Below, piece after piece: positions 46,050 to 54,609 of a stretch of 64,000 bases of DNA. Origin of the DNA: Zavarzinia marina. Its GTDB lineage: Bacteria; Pseudomonadota; Alphaproteobacteria; Zavarziniales; Zavarziniaceae. Within the stretch, counting starts at the first letter, position 1; each line of letters opens with the position of its first letter. The translations under genes were made by a program, and so were the position numbers. The notes under the pieces are model-generated. The model was given only the letters and a program-made list of their open reading frames with translations. It was not told the DNA's origin and did no database searches. The DNA is taken from NCBI RefSeq assembly GCF_021568905.1, contig NZ_JAKGSB010000002.1, positions 600,079 to 664,078 on the forward strand. Reading direction: 5' to 3'.

Positions 46050-46847
46050 TCAGGCCTCCTCCTCGAAGCGGCAACGGACGGCGCCGAGGCCGGAAATCCG
46101 CAATTCGACCACGTCGCCGCCCTTGACCGGGGCAAGCGGGCCAAGGGCGCCGGACAGGATCGTGTCGCCCTTCTTCAGCGGACGGCCGACCTCGACCATC
46201 TTCTTCGCCAGCCAGAGCGTGGCGACCAGCGGATTGCCGAGGCAGGCGATGCCGGCGCCGGTGGAAATCGGCTCGCCCCGGCACGACATGACCATGCCGC
46301 AGAGCACGGGATCGAAAGCCGTCAGCGGCCGGGGCTGGCTGCCCAGGACATAGAGGCCGGAGCTGGCATTGTCCGCGACCGTATCGACGATCTTGATGTT
46401 CCAGTCGGCGATGCGGCTGCCGACGATCTCGATCGCGGCGACGGCATATTCGATCGCATGCATGACGTCGGCCAGGGTCAGGGCGTCGCCGTCCAGATCG
46501 TCGCGCAGGTAGAAGGCGATCTCGCCCTCCACCTTCGGCTGGCTGACGCGGGCGACCGGAATGGTCTCGCCGTCGCCGAAGGCCATGTCGGCGAAGAGCA
46601 TGCCGTAGTCCGGCTGATCGAGACCGAGCAGGTTCTGCACGGCCTTGGATGTCGCGCCGATCTTGCGGCCGACGAGGCGGCGGCCTTCGCCGATCCAATG
46701 GCGCGTATTGGCTTCCTGGATGGCATAGGCGGTCGCGGCGTCCGGGTTTTCCACCCGGTCGCGGAGCGGCGCGATGGGCGTGCCCGTCGCCACCGCGTCG
46801 CGCAGCAGCGCCGCCGCCTGCTCGACGTTGATAAGTGCTTCTGTCAC
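46050..46847 (-). CDS. dmpE: 2-oxopent-4-enoate hydratase
   Basis: 265 aa from a GTG start with AAGGAACC upstream. RRLVGRKIGATSKAVQNLLGLDQPDYGMLF, QPKVEGEIAFYL and VGSRIADWNIKIVDTVADNASSG are DmpE/MhpD hallmarks, the metal residues being in KVEGE. It hydrates 2-oxopent-4-enoate to 4-hydroxy-2-oxovalerate. That product would need DmpG and DmpF, whose genes are not in this window. Confidence 0.9.
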   Translation of the reverse strand: MTEALINVEQAAALLRDAVATGTPIAPLRDRVENPDAATAYAIQEANTRHWIGEGRRLVGRKIGATSKAVQNLLGLDQPDYGMLFADMAFGDGETIPVARVSQPKVEGEIAFYLRDDLDGDALTLADVMHAIEYAVAAIEIVGSRIADWNIKIVDTVADNASSGLYVLGSQPRPLTAFDPVLCGMVMSCRGEPISTGAGIACLGNPLVATLWLAKKMVEVGRPLKKGDTILSGALGPLAPVKGGDVVELRISGLGAVRCRFEEEA

Positions 46848-46859
46848 GTCACGGGTTCC

Positions 46860-48320
46860 TTAGAGCTTGACGCAGACGTTGGAGAGTTCGGTATAGAACT
46901 CCAGACTGTGGACACCGCCCTCGCGGCCGATGCCCGATCGCTTCGAGCCGCCGAAGGGTGTGCGCAGATCGCGCAGGAACCAGGAATTCACCCAGACGAG
47001 ACCGGTGTCCATCTGTCCCGCGACGCGATGCGCGCGGCTCGAATTCTCGGTCCAGATGGAACAGGCGAGGCCGTAGTCCGTATCATTCGCCCGCTCGATC
47101 ACTTCGTCCTCGTCGTCGAAGGGCGAAACGTGACAGCACGGACCGAAGATCTCCTCGCGCATGATGGCGCTGTCGTCGTCGAGACCGGCCCAGATCGTCG
47201 GCTGCACCCAGGCCCCCTCGGCCAGATCGCCGGGCATGCCGGGCACGCCGCCGCCGGTGACGACATCCGCCCCCAGTTCGCAGGCCTTGGCGTAATAGGA
47301 CAGGACCTTCGACTGATGCTCGCGCGAGACCAGGGGCCCCATGTTGGCGGCAGCATCGTCGGGCGTGCCCAGCACCAGGCCATCCGCCCCCGCCTTCAGG
47401 CGTCCCAGGAATTCCTCGAACACCGGGCGCTGGACATAGACCCGCTCCGTCCCCAGGCAGACCTGACCGCAATTGGCGAAGGCCGAGCGCATGGTGCCCT
47501 CGATCGCCTTGTCGAGATCGGCATCGGCGAAGACCAGGGCCGGGTTCTTGCCGCCCAACTCCAGGGAGACGGGACGGATCAGATGGGCACCCGCCCGCAT
47601 GATCGCGGCCCCCGTGCCGGTCTCGCCGGTGAAGGTGACCGCATTGACGTCGGCATGGCTGGTGATGAATTCGCCGGCGCTGCCCGGGCCGAAGCCGTGC
47701 ACGACGTTGTAGACGCCCGGCGGCACGCCCGCCTCGTTCATCACCTCGCCGAGCAGGGCCGCGGTCGACGGCGTCTCCTCCGACGGCTTCACGACGACGG
47801 TATTGCCGCACGCGAGCGCAGGCCCGACCTTCCACGTCATCAGGAGAAGCGGCAGGTTCCAGGGACAGATCACGCCGATCACGCCCTTCGGCCGGCGCAG
47901 CGCATAGTTGACGGCGCCGGCACCGTCCGGCGTGTCGAGCATGAAACTCTCGGTCGGCACGTTCTTCACGAGATCGGCGAAGATCTTGAAGTTGGCGGCG
48001 CCGCGCGGAATGTCGATATGGCTGGCCAGGCTGCGGGGCTTGCCGGTATCCCGGCATTCCGCCGCCAGGAACTCCTCGAAGCGCGCGGTGATGCCGTCCG
48101 CCACCCTGTGCAGGATGGCGGCGCGCTCGTGCACCGTCATCTTGCCCCAGGGCCCGCGCAGCGCCCGCTTGGCGGCGGCGACGGCGGCGTCGACCTCGTC
48201 CCGTCCCGCCTCCGCCACTTCGGCGAAGACGGCATTGTTGCAGGGATTGCGCTTCTCGAACCAGTTCACTCCCTCGCGGTAGGAACCGTCGATGAAGTTC
48301 AGGATCTTCTCCGTGTTCAT
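46860..48320 (-). CDS. dmpC: 2-hydroxymuconic semialdehyde dehydrogenase
   Basis: 486 aa aldehyde dehydrogenase. The Glu254 general base is in SLELGGKNPAL and the Cys288 nucleophile in ANCGQVCLGTERV; PWNLPLL and VVKPSEETPSTA mark the NAD site. It oxidises 2-hydroxymuconic semialdehyde to 2-hydroxymuconate. I take the ATG at 48320; a TTG directly before it would add one residue. It begins 12 bp after the dioxygenase stop. Confidence 0.93.
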   Translation of the reverse strand: MNTEKILNFIDGSYREGVNWFEKRNPCNNAVFAEVAEAGRDEVDAAVAAAKRALRGPWGKMTVHERAAILHRVADGITARFEEFLAAECRDTGKPRSLASHIDIPRGAANFKIFADLVKNVPTESFMLDTPDGAGAVNYALRRPKGVIGVICPWNLPLLLMTWKVGPALACGNTVVVKPSEETPSTAALLGEVMNEAGVPPGVYNVVHGFGPGSAGEFITSHADVNAVTFTGETGTGAAIMRAGAHLIRPVSLELGGKNPALVFADADLDKAIEGTMRSAFANCGQVCLGTERVYVQRPVFEEFLGRLKAGADGLVLGTPDDAAANMGPLVSREHQSKVLSYYAKACELGADVVTGGGVPGMPGDLAEGAWVQPTIWAGLDDDSAIMREEIFGPCCHVSPFDDEDEVIERANDTDYGLACSIWTENSSRAHRVAGQMDTGLVWVNSWFLRDLRTPFGGSKRSGIGREGGVHSLEFYTELSNVCVKL

Positions 48321-48332
48321 CAATGCACCCGA

Positions 48333-49256
48333 TCAGGTCACGACCGTCATGAAGCGGTCGTTCAATGCGCGCTCGTAATAGAAGATGGCCTTGCCGACCT
48401 CGTCGGTGCTCCAGGTCCGGACCGGGTGGTCGGGATAGAAGGTATAGCCGCCGGCGAAGACTTCGTTGCGGTTGCCCGATGGATCGAAGAAATAGATCGT
48501 CTGGCCGCGGGTGATGCCGTGGCGGGTCGGGCCGATGTCGACCGACATGTTGTAGCGGCTCATGATGTCCGCCGCGTGACCCACGTCGTGCCAGCTTTCC
48601 AGCAGGAAGGAGACGTGGTGCAGCTTGCCCTTGCCCTCGTGCCGGACCAGGGCGAGGTCATGGGCCTTCATGCCGCAGGAGAGGAAGGTGGCGATCACCG
48701 TATGGTCGGGCGTCACCACCTGTTCGGTCACGGAGAAGCCGAGGACGTCGACGAAGAGCGCCTTGGCGCCGTCGATGTCGTCGCCGTAGAGCAGGCAATG
48801 ATCGAAGCGCAGCGCGCGCATGCCGCGCGGTTCCGCATGCCAGAGTTCGGGGTTGTTGACCATGGGCCCGATCTGCGCCAGGTCGATGGTCGCGAACAAT
48901 TCGAAGCGGTGGCCGGTCGGGGCTTCGAAGGCCAGGCGCCGGCCGACCGCCGGCATGTCGCCCGGCTCGATCTCCTCGACCGGGACGCCCGCCGCCAGCA
49001 GCTTCTCGTGCAGTTCGTCGAGCGCGCCTTCGGACATGACCTTGAAGGCCATGAAATCCATGCCCGGCTCGTCCGCCTCGCGCAGGATGATCGAATGGTG
49101 GTCGAATTCGTCATAGGCCTTGAGGAAGACGCGGCCGTCGTTCGTGGTGGTCACGACGTCGAGACCGATGCGGTCGCGGTAGTGTTCCAGCGCCGCCGCC
49201 ATGTCGAGCACGCGGACCTGGACGTAGCCGGGCCGCAGGACACCAGATATCGCCAT
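48333..49256 (-). CDS. dmpB: Catechol 2,3-dioxygenase
   Basis: 307 aa, the length of XylE/DmpB, extradiol type I with two vicinal-oxygen-chelate domains. The Fe(II) ligands His153, His214 and Glu265 fall at XylE numbering, as do the active-site residues His246 and Tyr255. Motif GNRNEVFAGGY near the C-terminus. It opens the catechol ring next to the hydroxyls to give 2-hydroxymuconic semialdehyde, the yellow meta-cleavage product. Confidence 0.96.
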   Translation of the reverse strand: MAISGVLRPGYVQVRVLDMAAALEHYRDRIGLDVVTTTNDGRVFLKAYDEFDHHSIILREADEPGMDFMAFKVMSEGALDELHEKLLAAGVPVEEIEPGDMPAVGRRLAFEAPTGHRFELFATIDLAQIGPMVNNPELWHAEPRGMRALRFDHCLLYGDDIDGAKALFVDVLGFSVTEQVVTPDHTVIATFLSCGMKAHDLALVRHEGKGKLHHVSFLLESWHDVGHAADIMSRYNMSVDIGPTRHGITRGQTIYFFDPSGNRNEVFAGGYTFYPDHPVRTWSTDEVGKAIFYYERALNDRFMTVVT

Positions 49257-49258
49257 GA

Positions 49259-49597
49259 TTACCTCCCGTTTTGCCCCTCGGGGCTTGATTGTCGTGAGAC
49301 CTGCCGGTCCAGATCGGTGGCGAGCCGGACCCGGAGATCGGATTGGGGATAGATGCGGCACGCCAGCGCCAGACCGAGATCGGTATGGCCGGGCGGTACG
49401 TGCCGGCAGCTCATCGGGCCGGCCTTGAAGGCCCCCTGGGTCACCCGCACGAGGCACAGGCCGCAGCCGCCGTTGCGGCAGCCGACGGGGATGGAGCGCG
49501 CCCCCAGGCGTTCCATCGCCTGAAGCAGTCCCTCGCCGGCCGGACAGCGAAAGCGCGTGCCGCAATCCTCGACCTCGATCGTGTGGTGGACCGCCAT
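49259..49597 (-). CDS. dmpQ: Chloroplast-type 2Fe-2S ferredoxin (XylT/DmpQ)
   Basis: 112 aa. Cysteines 40, 45, 48 and 80 (GCRNGGCGLC ... LACRIYPQ) are the plant-type cluster ligands. XylT and DmpQ re-reduce the iron of catechol 2,3-dioxygenase when it is inactivated by alkyl-catechols. The gene immediately precedes dmpB (2-bp gap), as in the dmp and xyl operons. Confidence 0.92.
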   Translation of the reverse strand: MAVHHTIEVEDCGTRFRCPAGEGLLQAMERLGARSIPVGCRNGGCGLCLVRVTQGAFKAGPMSCRHVPPGHTDLGLALACRIYPQSDLRVRLATDLDRQVSRQSSPEGQNGR

Positions 49598-49600
49598 CGC

Positions 49601-50668
49601 CTACATCCTCTGCGACAGGGGACTGCGCTGCGGCGCCTTGTCGTCCGCCTTGGTCAGGAAGCTTTCGGTGTGGATGTCGCGGTCGAACAGCCGGCCCTTC
49701 ATCAGGGCGCGGATGCCCGCCTCGATCATCGGCGGCGGACCGCAGAGATAGGCCTTGTGGCCCCGGAACATCCCGTCGAACAGGCGCACCGCCGCCTCGT
49801 GGACGAAGCCGGTCTCGCCCGTCCATCGGTCTTCCGGCTGCGCGTCCGAAAGCACGGGGACATAGGTGAAATTGGCGTGGGTCTCGGCAAGCCGCCGGAA
49901 CAGGTCGTCGTAATAGAGATCCTGGCGCTGGCGGACACCGTGCAGCAGGGTGATCTTCTGTTCGAAGCCCCGGGCCAGAAGATCCTCCACCATCGACTTG
50001 GGGCTGGAGAGGCCCGAACCGCCGGCGATGAAGATCATCGGCAGGGAGGAGGATTCGCGGACGTAGAAGCGGCCATAGGGGCCCGAGACCGAAAGCCGGT
50101 CGCCGACCTTCAATACGTCGTGCAGATATTCCGTGCCCTTGCCGCCGGGCACGCGCCGCACATGCAGTTCGAGCCGGTCGCCGCCCGGCGCATTGGCGAG
50201 GGAGAAGGCGCGCTCGCCCTGGACGCCCGGAATGCGGAGCTGGACGTATTGCCCGGCCTGGAATTCGAAATCGATGGCGCTGGCGTCGAGCCAGATTCCC
50301 TTGATGTCGCGCGCCAGCGGGCGGATGTCGACGACCTCGGCCTCGAAGTCGAGGACCGGGCAATTGCGCGCGTCGGGATCGACGTCGATATCCGCCTCGA
50401 TCGTCACGTCGGACAGCGGCCGGGCGCAGCAGGCGAGCGCGCGCCCCTCCTCGCGCTCGAAATCCATCAGCGCGAAGGGCGACGCATCGCCGAGGTCCAC
50501 CTCGCCCTCGATCACGGAAATCTTGCAGGTGCTGCAAAGGCCGTGATTGCACTGATAGGGCAGGTAGATGCCGCCGCGCAGGCAGGCATCGAGAATGGTC
50601 TGTCCTTCCGCGACCTTGATGGCCTGTCCGAGGGGTTCGACCATCAGGGTGTAACTGGTGCCGCTCAT
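49601..50668 (-). CDS. dmpP: Phenol hydroxylase reductase component
   Basis: 355 aa. 2Fe-2S ligands Cys40, Cys45, Cys48 and Cys80 (YQCNHGLCSTC ... RALAC), FAD-binding ERAFSLANAPGG, and the NAD domain with IFIAGGSGLSSPKSMVEDLL and YLCGPPPMIEAG. It passes electrons from NADH to the DmpLNO hydroxylase. Standard length and position after dmpO. Confidence 0.95.
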   Translation of the reverse strand: MSGTSYTLMVEPLGQAIKVAEGQTILDACLRGGIYLPYQCNHGLCSTCKISVIEGEVDLGDASPFALMDFEREEGRALACCARPLSDVTIEADIDVDPDARNCPVLDFEAEVVDIRPLARDIKGIWLDASAIDFEFQAGQYVQLRIPGVQGERAFSLANAPGGDRLELHVRRVPGGKGTEYLHDVLKVGDRLSVSGPYGRFYVRESSSLPMIFIAGGSGLSSPKSMVEDLLARGFEQKITLLHGVRQRQDLYYDDLFRRLAETHANFTYVPVLSDAQPEDRWTGETGFVHEAAVRLFDGMFRGHKAYLCGPPPMIEAGIRALMKGRLFDRDIHTESFLTKADDKAPQRSPLSQRM

Positions 50669-50684
50669 CGCTCCGTCCGTCCGT

Positions 50685-51047
50685 TCAGCAGGTGGCGATG
50701 CCGCCGATACCGTGCAGGCCGGGGGTCCAGAAGCGCAGCAGCGACTTGTGGCCGATGTGGTTGGCGGCGAGGCTCGCGTCCATCACGGGCTTGAACGGGC
50801 GCGAATCCAGCATCCAGGTCACCCTGGACCAGTCGACCTGCGGCCATTCGGGATGCAGGCCGTAGCAGCCGGGCAGGATGTCGGTCAGCACGGTGCGGAA
50901 CGGCATGGCGGGCGGCAGGGGCAGCGCCAGGCCCGCGCAATAGAGCAGGTGCTCCTCCCAATGGAAGTAGACGACCTGATTGCCGTGGAAATTCTCCAGC
51001 CGGTCACGCGCCTTGAACTCGTAACGGCCGATTGCTGAGACTGTCAT
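50685..51047 (-). CDS. dmpO: Phenol hydroxylase gamma subunit
   Basis: 120 aa. The dmpO-type sequence YEFKARDRLENFHGNQVVYFHWEEHLLYCAG is clear, as is LLRFWTPGLHGIGG at the end. It is the small structural subunit of the (LNO)2 hydroxylase. GGGAGG precedes the ATG at 51047; the longer open frame has no family sequence. Confidence 0.94.
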   Translation of the reverse strand: MTVSAIGRYEFKARDRLENFHGNQVVYFHWEEHLLYCAGLALPLPPAMPFRTVLTDILPGCYGLHPEWPQVDWSRVTWMLDSRPFKPVMDASLAANHIGHKSLLRFWTPGLHGIGGIATC

Positions 51048-51106
51048 GATTCCTCCCAAGTTCCTTGGGACGGGCGTGCGCCGGCGCCCGTCCCCTTCTT
51101 TTCGCG

Positions 51107-52642
51107 TCAGACGGGGTTGGCGGCCTTCTGGGCCTGCCATTCGTCCCAGAGCTTCTGGTCGGGCGAGCCTTCGTAGTCGAAATTGTCGACGCCGAAGTTG
51201 AGGTGATACCAGGCCAGAACGTCCTTCACCTCGGCACCGCCGCAGTTACCCATGTAGATCTGATGGACCGGCAGCCAGGACTGCACGTATTTCTCCGGCT
51301 CGTGGCAGAAGATGTCCTTGCAGCCGTCGGAGCAGAAGTGATAGCGCTCACCCTTGTATTCCGCCGAGCGGAAGCAGATGGTCGTCGGATCGTCCGGCTC
51401 GGTGAAACCCATGGGGATCTGGCAGGTGGTGCAGAGCTGGGGCAGGGTCTGGTTGTAGAAGCGCTTGCCCTCGGCCGCCATCTCGCTCCAGGCCTTGAAG
51501 CGCGGGCGGTAGTACTTGTCGAAGGTGTCGGGATATTTCGCCGACAACCAGGTCATCTCCTCTTCCGACGGCAGCCAGGTGTGGAACGCCGCGGCCTGGG
51601 TGTAGTTGTAGAAGATCGACCACACCTCGTGGCTGAGGCGGTGCTTCTCCTTGGCCGCGACCTCGTGATATTTCGGCTTGCGGATGCCGTAACGCGACAG
51701 GTCCTCGAACAGGGCATCGCCCGCCTGCTCGAAATACATCTCCCAGGACTCGGCCCAGGACATGATCCGCTTCGGCAGCATGTAGTCCATCATCATCGAG
51801 ACGAGGCTGAGCAGGCGATAGCCGCGCCAGAACCACTTGTCGATCCAGCGCTGGACGATCGGCACATTGCCCTCGTCCTGCTCCAGCATGAACTTGATGA
51901 TCTCGAGGCCGAGCGTCATGTGCCGCGCCTCGTCGGACTGCGCCGAGAAACCGAAGGTCACGGTCGCCATGTCGCCGTTGTAGGCGGCACCCGACATGAA
52001 GGGCACGAACAGCAGATTGGTCAGGACATATTCGAAGCTGAACGAGATCGCGGTCAGGAATTCGAACGGGCCGGCCGTGCAGGCATCCTCGAAGAACGAT
52101 TTCGGCACCGAGAGGTACCAGACGCGGTCGTGCATGTGACGCGCGTCGTGCAGCCCGTCGAAGAACTTGTTGTAGTGGCTCATCGTGTGGATCTGCGTCT
52201 GGGCATGACGCAGTTCGTCGATCGCCTGCATCTGGCAGGCGATGCGCGGCCCGGCGCCGACGAAGTGGCGGCCGACATGGGCATAGCCGCGATGGGCCGA
52301 ATATTCGAGCGGCGAGACGCCGGTCAGGAACAGCTTCAGCGCATTGACGTAGCGCGCGTCGGTGATGTTCAGATGGCCGTTGTTCTGGGCGAAGCTCTCG
52401 ATCACGGCATAGAGCTTGCGCTCCTTCTCCGCCTGGTACTTCCAATAGGCGTCCATGGTCAGGCGGAACGGGTCTTCCCACGCATCCCAATCGTGGATCT
52501 TGATGCCCTCGTAGGCGACATAGGGAAACACCTTGTCCATCGGCTGATAGGTGGTCTCCCAGCCGAGGTCGCGGGTGAGATGGGCGTAGCGCTCCTTGAG
52601 GCTCAGTTTGCGCTGCTTCTGCAGCGGCGGCATGGCATTCAT
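51107..52642 (-). CDS. dmpN: Phenol hydroxylase alpha (di-iron) subunit
   Basis: 511 aa. The di-iron ligands Glu113, Glu143, His146, Glu204, Glu238 and His241 (IDELRHAQ and SDEARHM) are each exactly nine residues later than in toluene monooxygenase ToMO, so the active site is complete. The C-terminal YHS-like FCSDGCKDIF segment is also normal for DmpN. It hydroxylates phenol to catechol with O2. The start at 52642 matches the family length. Confidence 0.97.
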   Translation of the reverse strand: MNAMPPLQKQRKLSLKERYAHLTRDLGWETTYQPMDKVFPYVAYEGIKIHDWDAWEDPFRLTMDAYWKYQAEKERKLYAVIESFAQNNGHLNITDARYVNALKLFLTGVSPLEYSAHRGYAHVGRHFVGAGPRIACQMQAIDELRHAQTQIHTMSHYNKFFDGLHDARHMHDRVWYLSVPKSFFEDACTAGPFEFLTAISFSFEYVLTNLLFVPFMSGAAYNGDMATVTFGFSAQSDEARHMTLGLEIIKFMLEQDEGNVPIVQRWIDKWFWRGYRLLSLVSMMMDYMLPKRIMSWAESWEMYFEQAGDALFEDLSRYGIRKPKYHEVAAKEKHRLSHEVWSIFYNYTQAAAFHTWLPSEEEMTWLSAKYPDTFDKYYRPRFKAWSEMAAEGKRFYNQTLPQLCTTCQIPMGFTEPDDPTTICFRSAEYKGERYHFCSDGCKDIFCHEPEKYVQSWLPVHQIYMGNCGGAEVKDVLAWYHLNFGVDNFDYEGSPDQKLWDEWQAQKAANPV

Positions 52643-52653
52643 GGGTCGTCTCC

Positions 52654-52944
52654 TCAGGCGTTCTTGGTGGCGGGGCCCGCTTCCCAGGCCAAGGTGAAGC
52701 TGTCGTCGTCCTCGTCGACGTTGCCGGCGAGGGAGATCAGGGACAGCTGGAGTTCCTGCAGGTCGAAGGACCGGCCGAGGCGCTCCTCGATCGTCTCGCG
52801 CTTCAGGCACAGGCGGCCCTCGCAGTCGATCTTGGTCAGGGCCGGCATGCGCGATACCTCCGCCGCCGGGTTGTCGGAAACGATGGCGTCCACGATCTGA
52901 CGGCCGTCGTCGGTGTTCTGGAGGGTGATGGAAACCTTGCTCAT
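52654..52944 (-). CDS. dmpM: Phenol hydroxylase effector (coupling) protein
   Basis: 96 aa, cofactor-free MmoB/DmpM family: VSITLQNTDDGRQIVDAIVSDNPAAEVSRMP and the C-terminal FDLQELQLSLISLAGNVDED. It binds the hydroxylase and speeds product formation. The size and position between dmpL and dmpN are standard. Confidence 0.95.
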   Translation of the reverse strand: MSKVSITLQNTDDGRQIVDAIVSDNPAAEVSRMPALTKIDCEGRLCLKRETIEERLGRSFDLQELQLSLISLAGNVDEDDDSFTLAWEAGPATKNA

Positions 52945-52955
52945 GACCGCCCCCT

Positions 52956-53954
52956 TCAGACCGCGAGACCGAGCTTGCGGCCGCGTACAGCGAGATCGGC
53001 GGCGATGCCGTCGAGGGTCGCGTCGGCCGCCGGGCCGAGCACGGCCCGGGCGATCGGCGTCACGGCCTCGCGGGCGCGCTTCGCCCAATCGTTCGTCCAG
53101 CGCGAGAGATGGCCGGCGTTGGCCTCGTTCTCCCGGGCCGCGGTGCCGATCACGGCATCGACCCAGCGCGAGGTCTCGTCGAACCAGTCGAGCATGAATT
53201 CCGTCAGGGGCGAGATCGCCCCCCCGCCATGGCCCTGACCCGCCTCGTCGAAGGCGCGATAGGCCAGGGGATAGACGAAGCCGTCGAGGACGAGGTTCTG
53301 GGCGACGAAGACTTCGAACCAGTCGGGGGCGACCAGCAGATCCTCGATCGCATGGCGCAGGCCCTGCCAGTCCGGATGCTCGATCCAGTCCTGCTTGGCC
53401 GCGGTCAGGCTGGTGCCCGAGCCGCCGTCGGTCAGCAGACCGATGCGGCTGATCACCTGCGCGATGCCGAGCCGGTCCATGGTGGCGAACATCGTCGCCT
53501 CGGTGATCGTCGAGCCGAAGCCGATATCGGTGATGTTGCAATTGTTCATGTTCGCGCCCCACTCGTAGTGGCGGAGCGGGAGCAGATAGTGACGGAGGAC
53601 GGTCATCCAGTCCTCGGCGACGCCGCTGACGCGACCGCGCTTCTCGGCATAGGCGAAGGCCTTTTCCGTCGCCTCCATCATCCGGGCGCGGGCAATCGTA
53701 TAGGTTCCATAGTAGAACTGACGGGGATCGCGCAGGACGTGCCAGTCCTCGAGTGCGATCGCGGTACGGCTCGCATCGAAGAGATCGTATTCCGGTGCCC
53801 AGGTCGGGCGATAGTGGAACGCGCCGGTCGCCTGGAGATCGAACATCGACTCCTCGTAACGCGACGCCGGACGGTCCGCCCCCAGACGGCGCGCGACGTT
53901 GGCATAGGTCTGCCGGCGCGGCTGAATGGTTGCGGTCTTGATGTCGATGGTCAT
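52956..53954 (-). CDS. dmpL: Phenol hydroxylase beta subunit
   Basis: 332 aa, ferritin-like fold without the metal ligands. Sequences RRQTYANVARRLGADRPASRYEESMFDLQ and EWGANMNNCNITDIGFGSTITEATMFATMDRLG mark it as DmpL/TouE-type. It forms the hydroxylase core with DmpN and DmpO. Standard length and position. Confidence 0.95.
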   Translation of the reverse strand: MTIDIKTATIQPRRQTYANVARRLGADRPASRYEESMFDLQATGAFHYRPTWAPEYDLFDASRTAIALEDWHVLRDPRQFYYGTYTIARARMMEATEKAFAYAEKRGRVSGVAEDWMTVLRHYLLPLRHYEWGANMNNCNITDIGFGSTITEATMFATMDRLGIAQVISRIGLLTDGGSGTSLTAAKQDWIEHPDWQGLRHAIEDLLVAPDWFEVFVAQNLVLDGFVYPLAYRAFDEAGQGHGGGAISPLTEFMLDWFDETSRWVDAVIGTAARENEANAGHLSRWTNDWAKRAREAVTPIARAVLGPAADATLDGIAADLAVRGRKLGLAV

Positions 53955-53980
53955 GAGCCGATTTCCTCCGGGTATCGATT

Positions 53981-54217
53981 TCACTGCTGGCGGGCGAGCG
54001 CGCTGAAGGCTCCGACGGCGGCATCCGCGATCTCCAGCTCGGCGCGCTGGGCATCGCGAAACTCGAAGAGGGCAGCGATCGGCATCACCATCTCGACCAT
54101 CAGGTCCGGATCGCCGAGGGTGAATTCGAACAGGACGAAGGGGGCCTTGACTTCCGTCACCCGGATCCAGCGCGCCGCCATGTCGAACGGCGGCATATCG
54201 GCATCGGCCCTTTCCAT
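53981..54217 (-). CDS. dmpK: Phenol hydroxylase assembly protein
   Basis: 78 aa. RWIRVTEVKAPFVLFEFTLGDPDLMVEMVMPIAALFEFRDAQRAELE matches DmpK, a small protein needed to build active hydroxylase (it aids iron loading and binds the LNO complex). First gene of the operon, about 70 bases after the predicted sigma54 transcription start. The ATG at 54217 is chosen; 54196 is an alternative. Confidence 0.9.
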   Translation of the reverse strand: MERADADMPPFDMAARWIRVTEVKAPFVLFEFTLGDPDLMVEMVMPIAALFEFRDAQRAELEIADAAVGAFSALARQQ

Positions 54218-54296
54218 CTGCGTTCCGTTTCCCTGTCTTCGTCGTCGTTGGATCTTCTTTGTCGCCGGGCGCTTTCCGCAGCCTCGATCGGATTAC

Positions 54297-54314
54297 TGCA
54301 AGCGTCATGCCAAG
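54297..54314 (-). promoter_or_regulatory. Sigma54 promoter of the phenol operon
   Basis: On the minus strand TTGGCATGACGCTTGCAG: GG at -24, ten bases, GC at -12, matching the TGGCAC-N5-TTGC consensus. It lies 80 bases upstream of dmpK and shares all but the inner bases with the site at 61576. A DmpR-type activator gene is in the window. Confidence 0.88.
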
Positions 54315-54487
54315 GGTCGAATCGATGGAACCTTTTGCATCGCACACAGGCGCTTGACGCCGCGACAGCGTCGCTTTCTCCCGATTCGCGGCAATGCGCC
54401 GTGACGGGCCTTGCGGCACCGCAACACGGCATTCCGGACGGTGCGCCGATACAGTCAATGAAATGGTGAAACCGCCGATCCGGCCTT

Positions 54488-54505
54488 GGATCATTTTCGA
54501 CAAAA
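54488..54505. promoter_or_regulatory. Candidate upstream activator site, phenol promoter
   Basis: TTGGATCATTTTCGACAA is an imperfect dyad with TTG/CAA ends, as in XylR/DmpR sites (TTGAtCAA-type). It is about 195 bases from the -12 element, a normal enhancer distance. The match is partial, so this is tentative. Confidence 0.35.
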
Positions 54506-54539
54506 AAAAGCGGGCAACGCGATCGGGATCGCGTTGCCC
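54502..54539 (-). terminator. Rho-independent terminator of the YCF48-RND-DUF operon
   Basis: GGGCAACGCGATC (54512-54524) pairs with GATCGCGTTGCCC (54527-54539). On the minus strand this ends in CTTTTTTTTG. It is 71 bases past the DUF1329 stop, so this operon ends before the phenol promoter and the two are separate transcripts. Confidence 0.92.
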
Positions 54540-54609
54540 TTGAGTTACCCGGGGGGGACCCAGGGGGAGAGAGAGGAGGGGCGCCGCCCGATCGGGGGCG
54601 GCGCGCCGG

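Larger units (their letters stand above)
54218..54609. promoter_or_regulatory. 392-bp control region of the phenol operon
   Basis: No gene is supported here. From right to left it holds the terminator of the DUF1329 gene (54502-54539), a possible activator site (54488-54505), a gap, and the sigma54 promoter (54297-54314). This is the layout of DmpR-type promoters, with binding sites 100-200 bp upstream of -24/-12. Confidence 0.7.

Noticed and set aside
45951..49352. A 1133-codon plus-strand open frame
   Set aside because: Antisense to dmpH, dmpE, dmpC and dmpB, all with intact catalytic residues.
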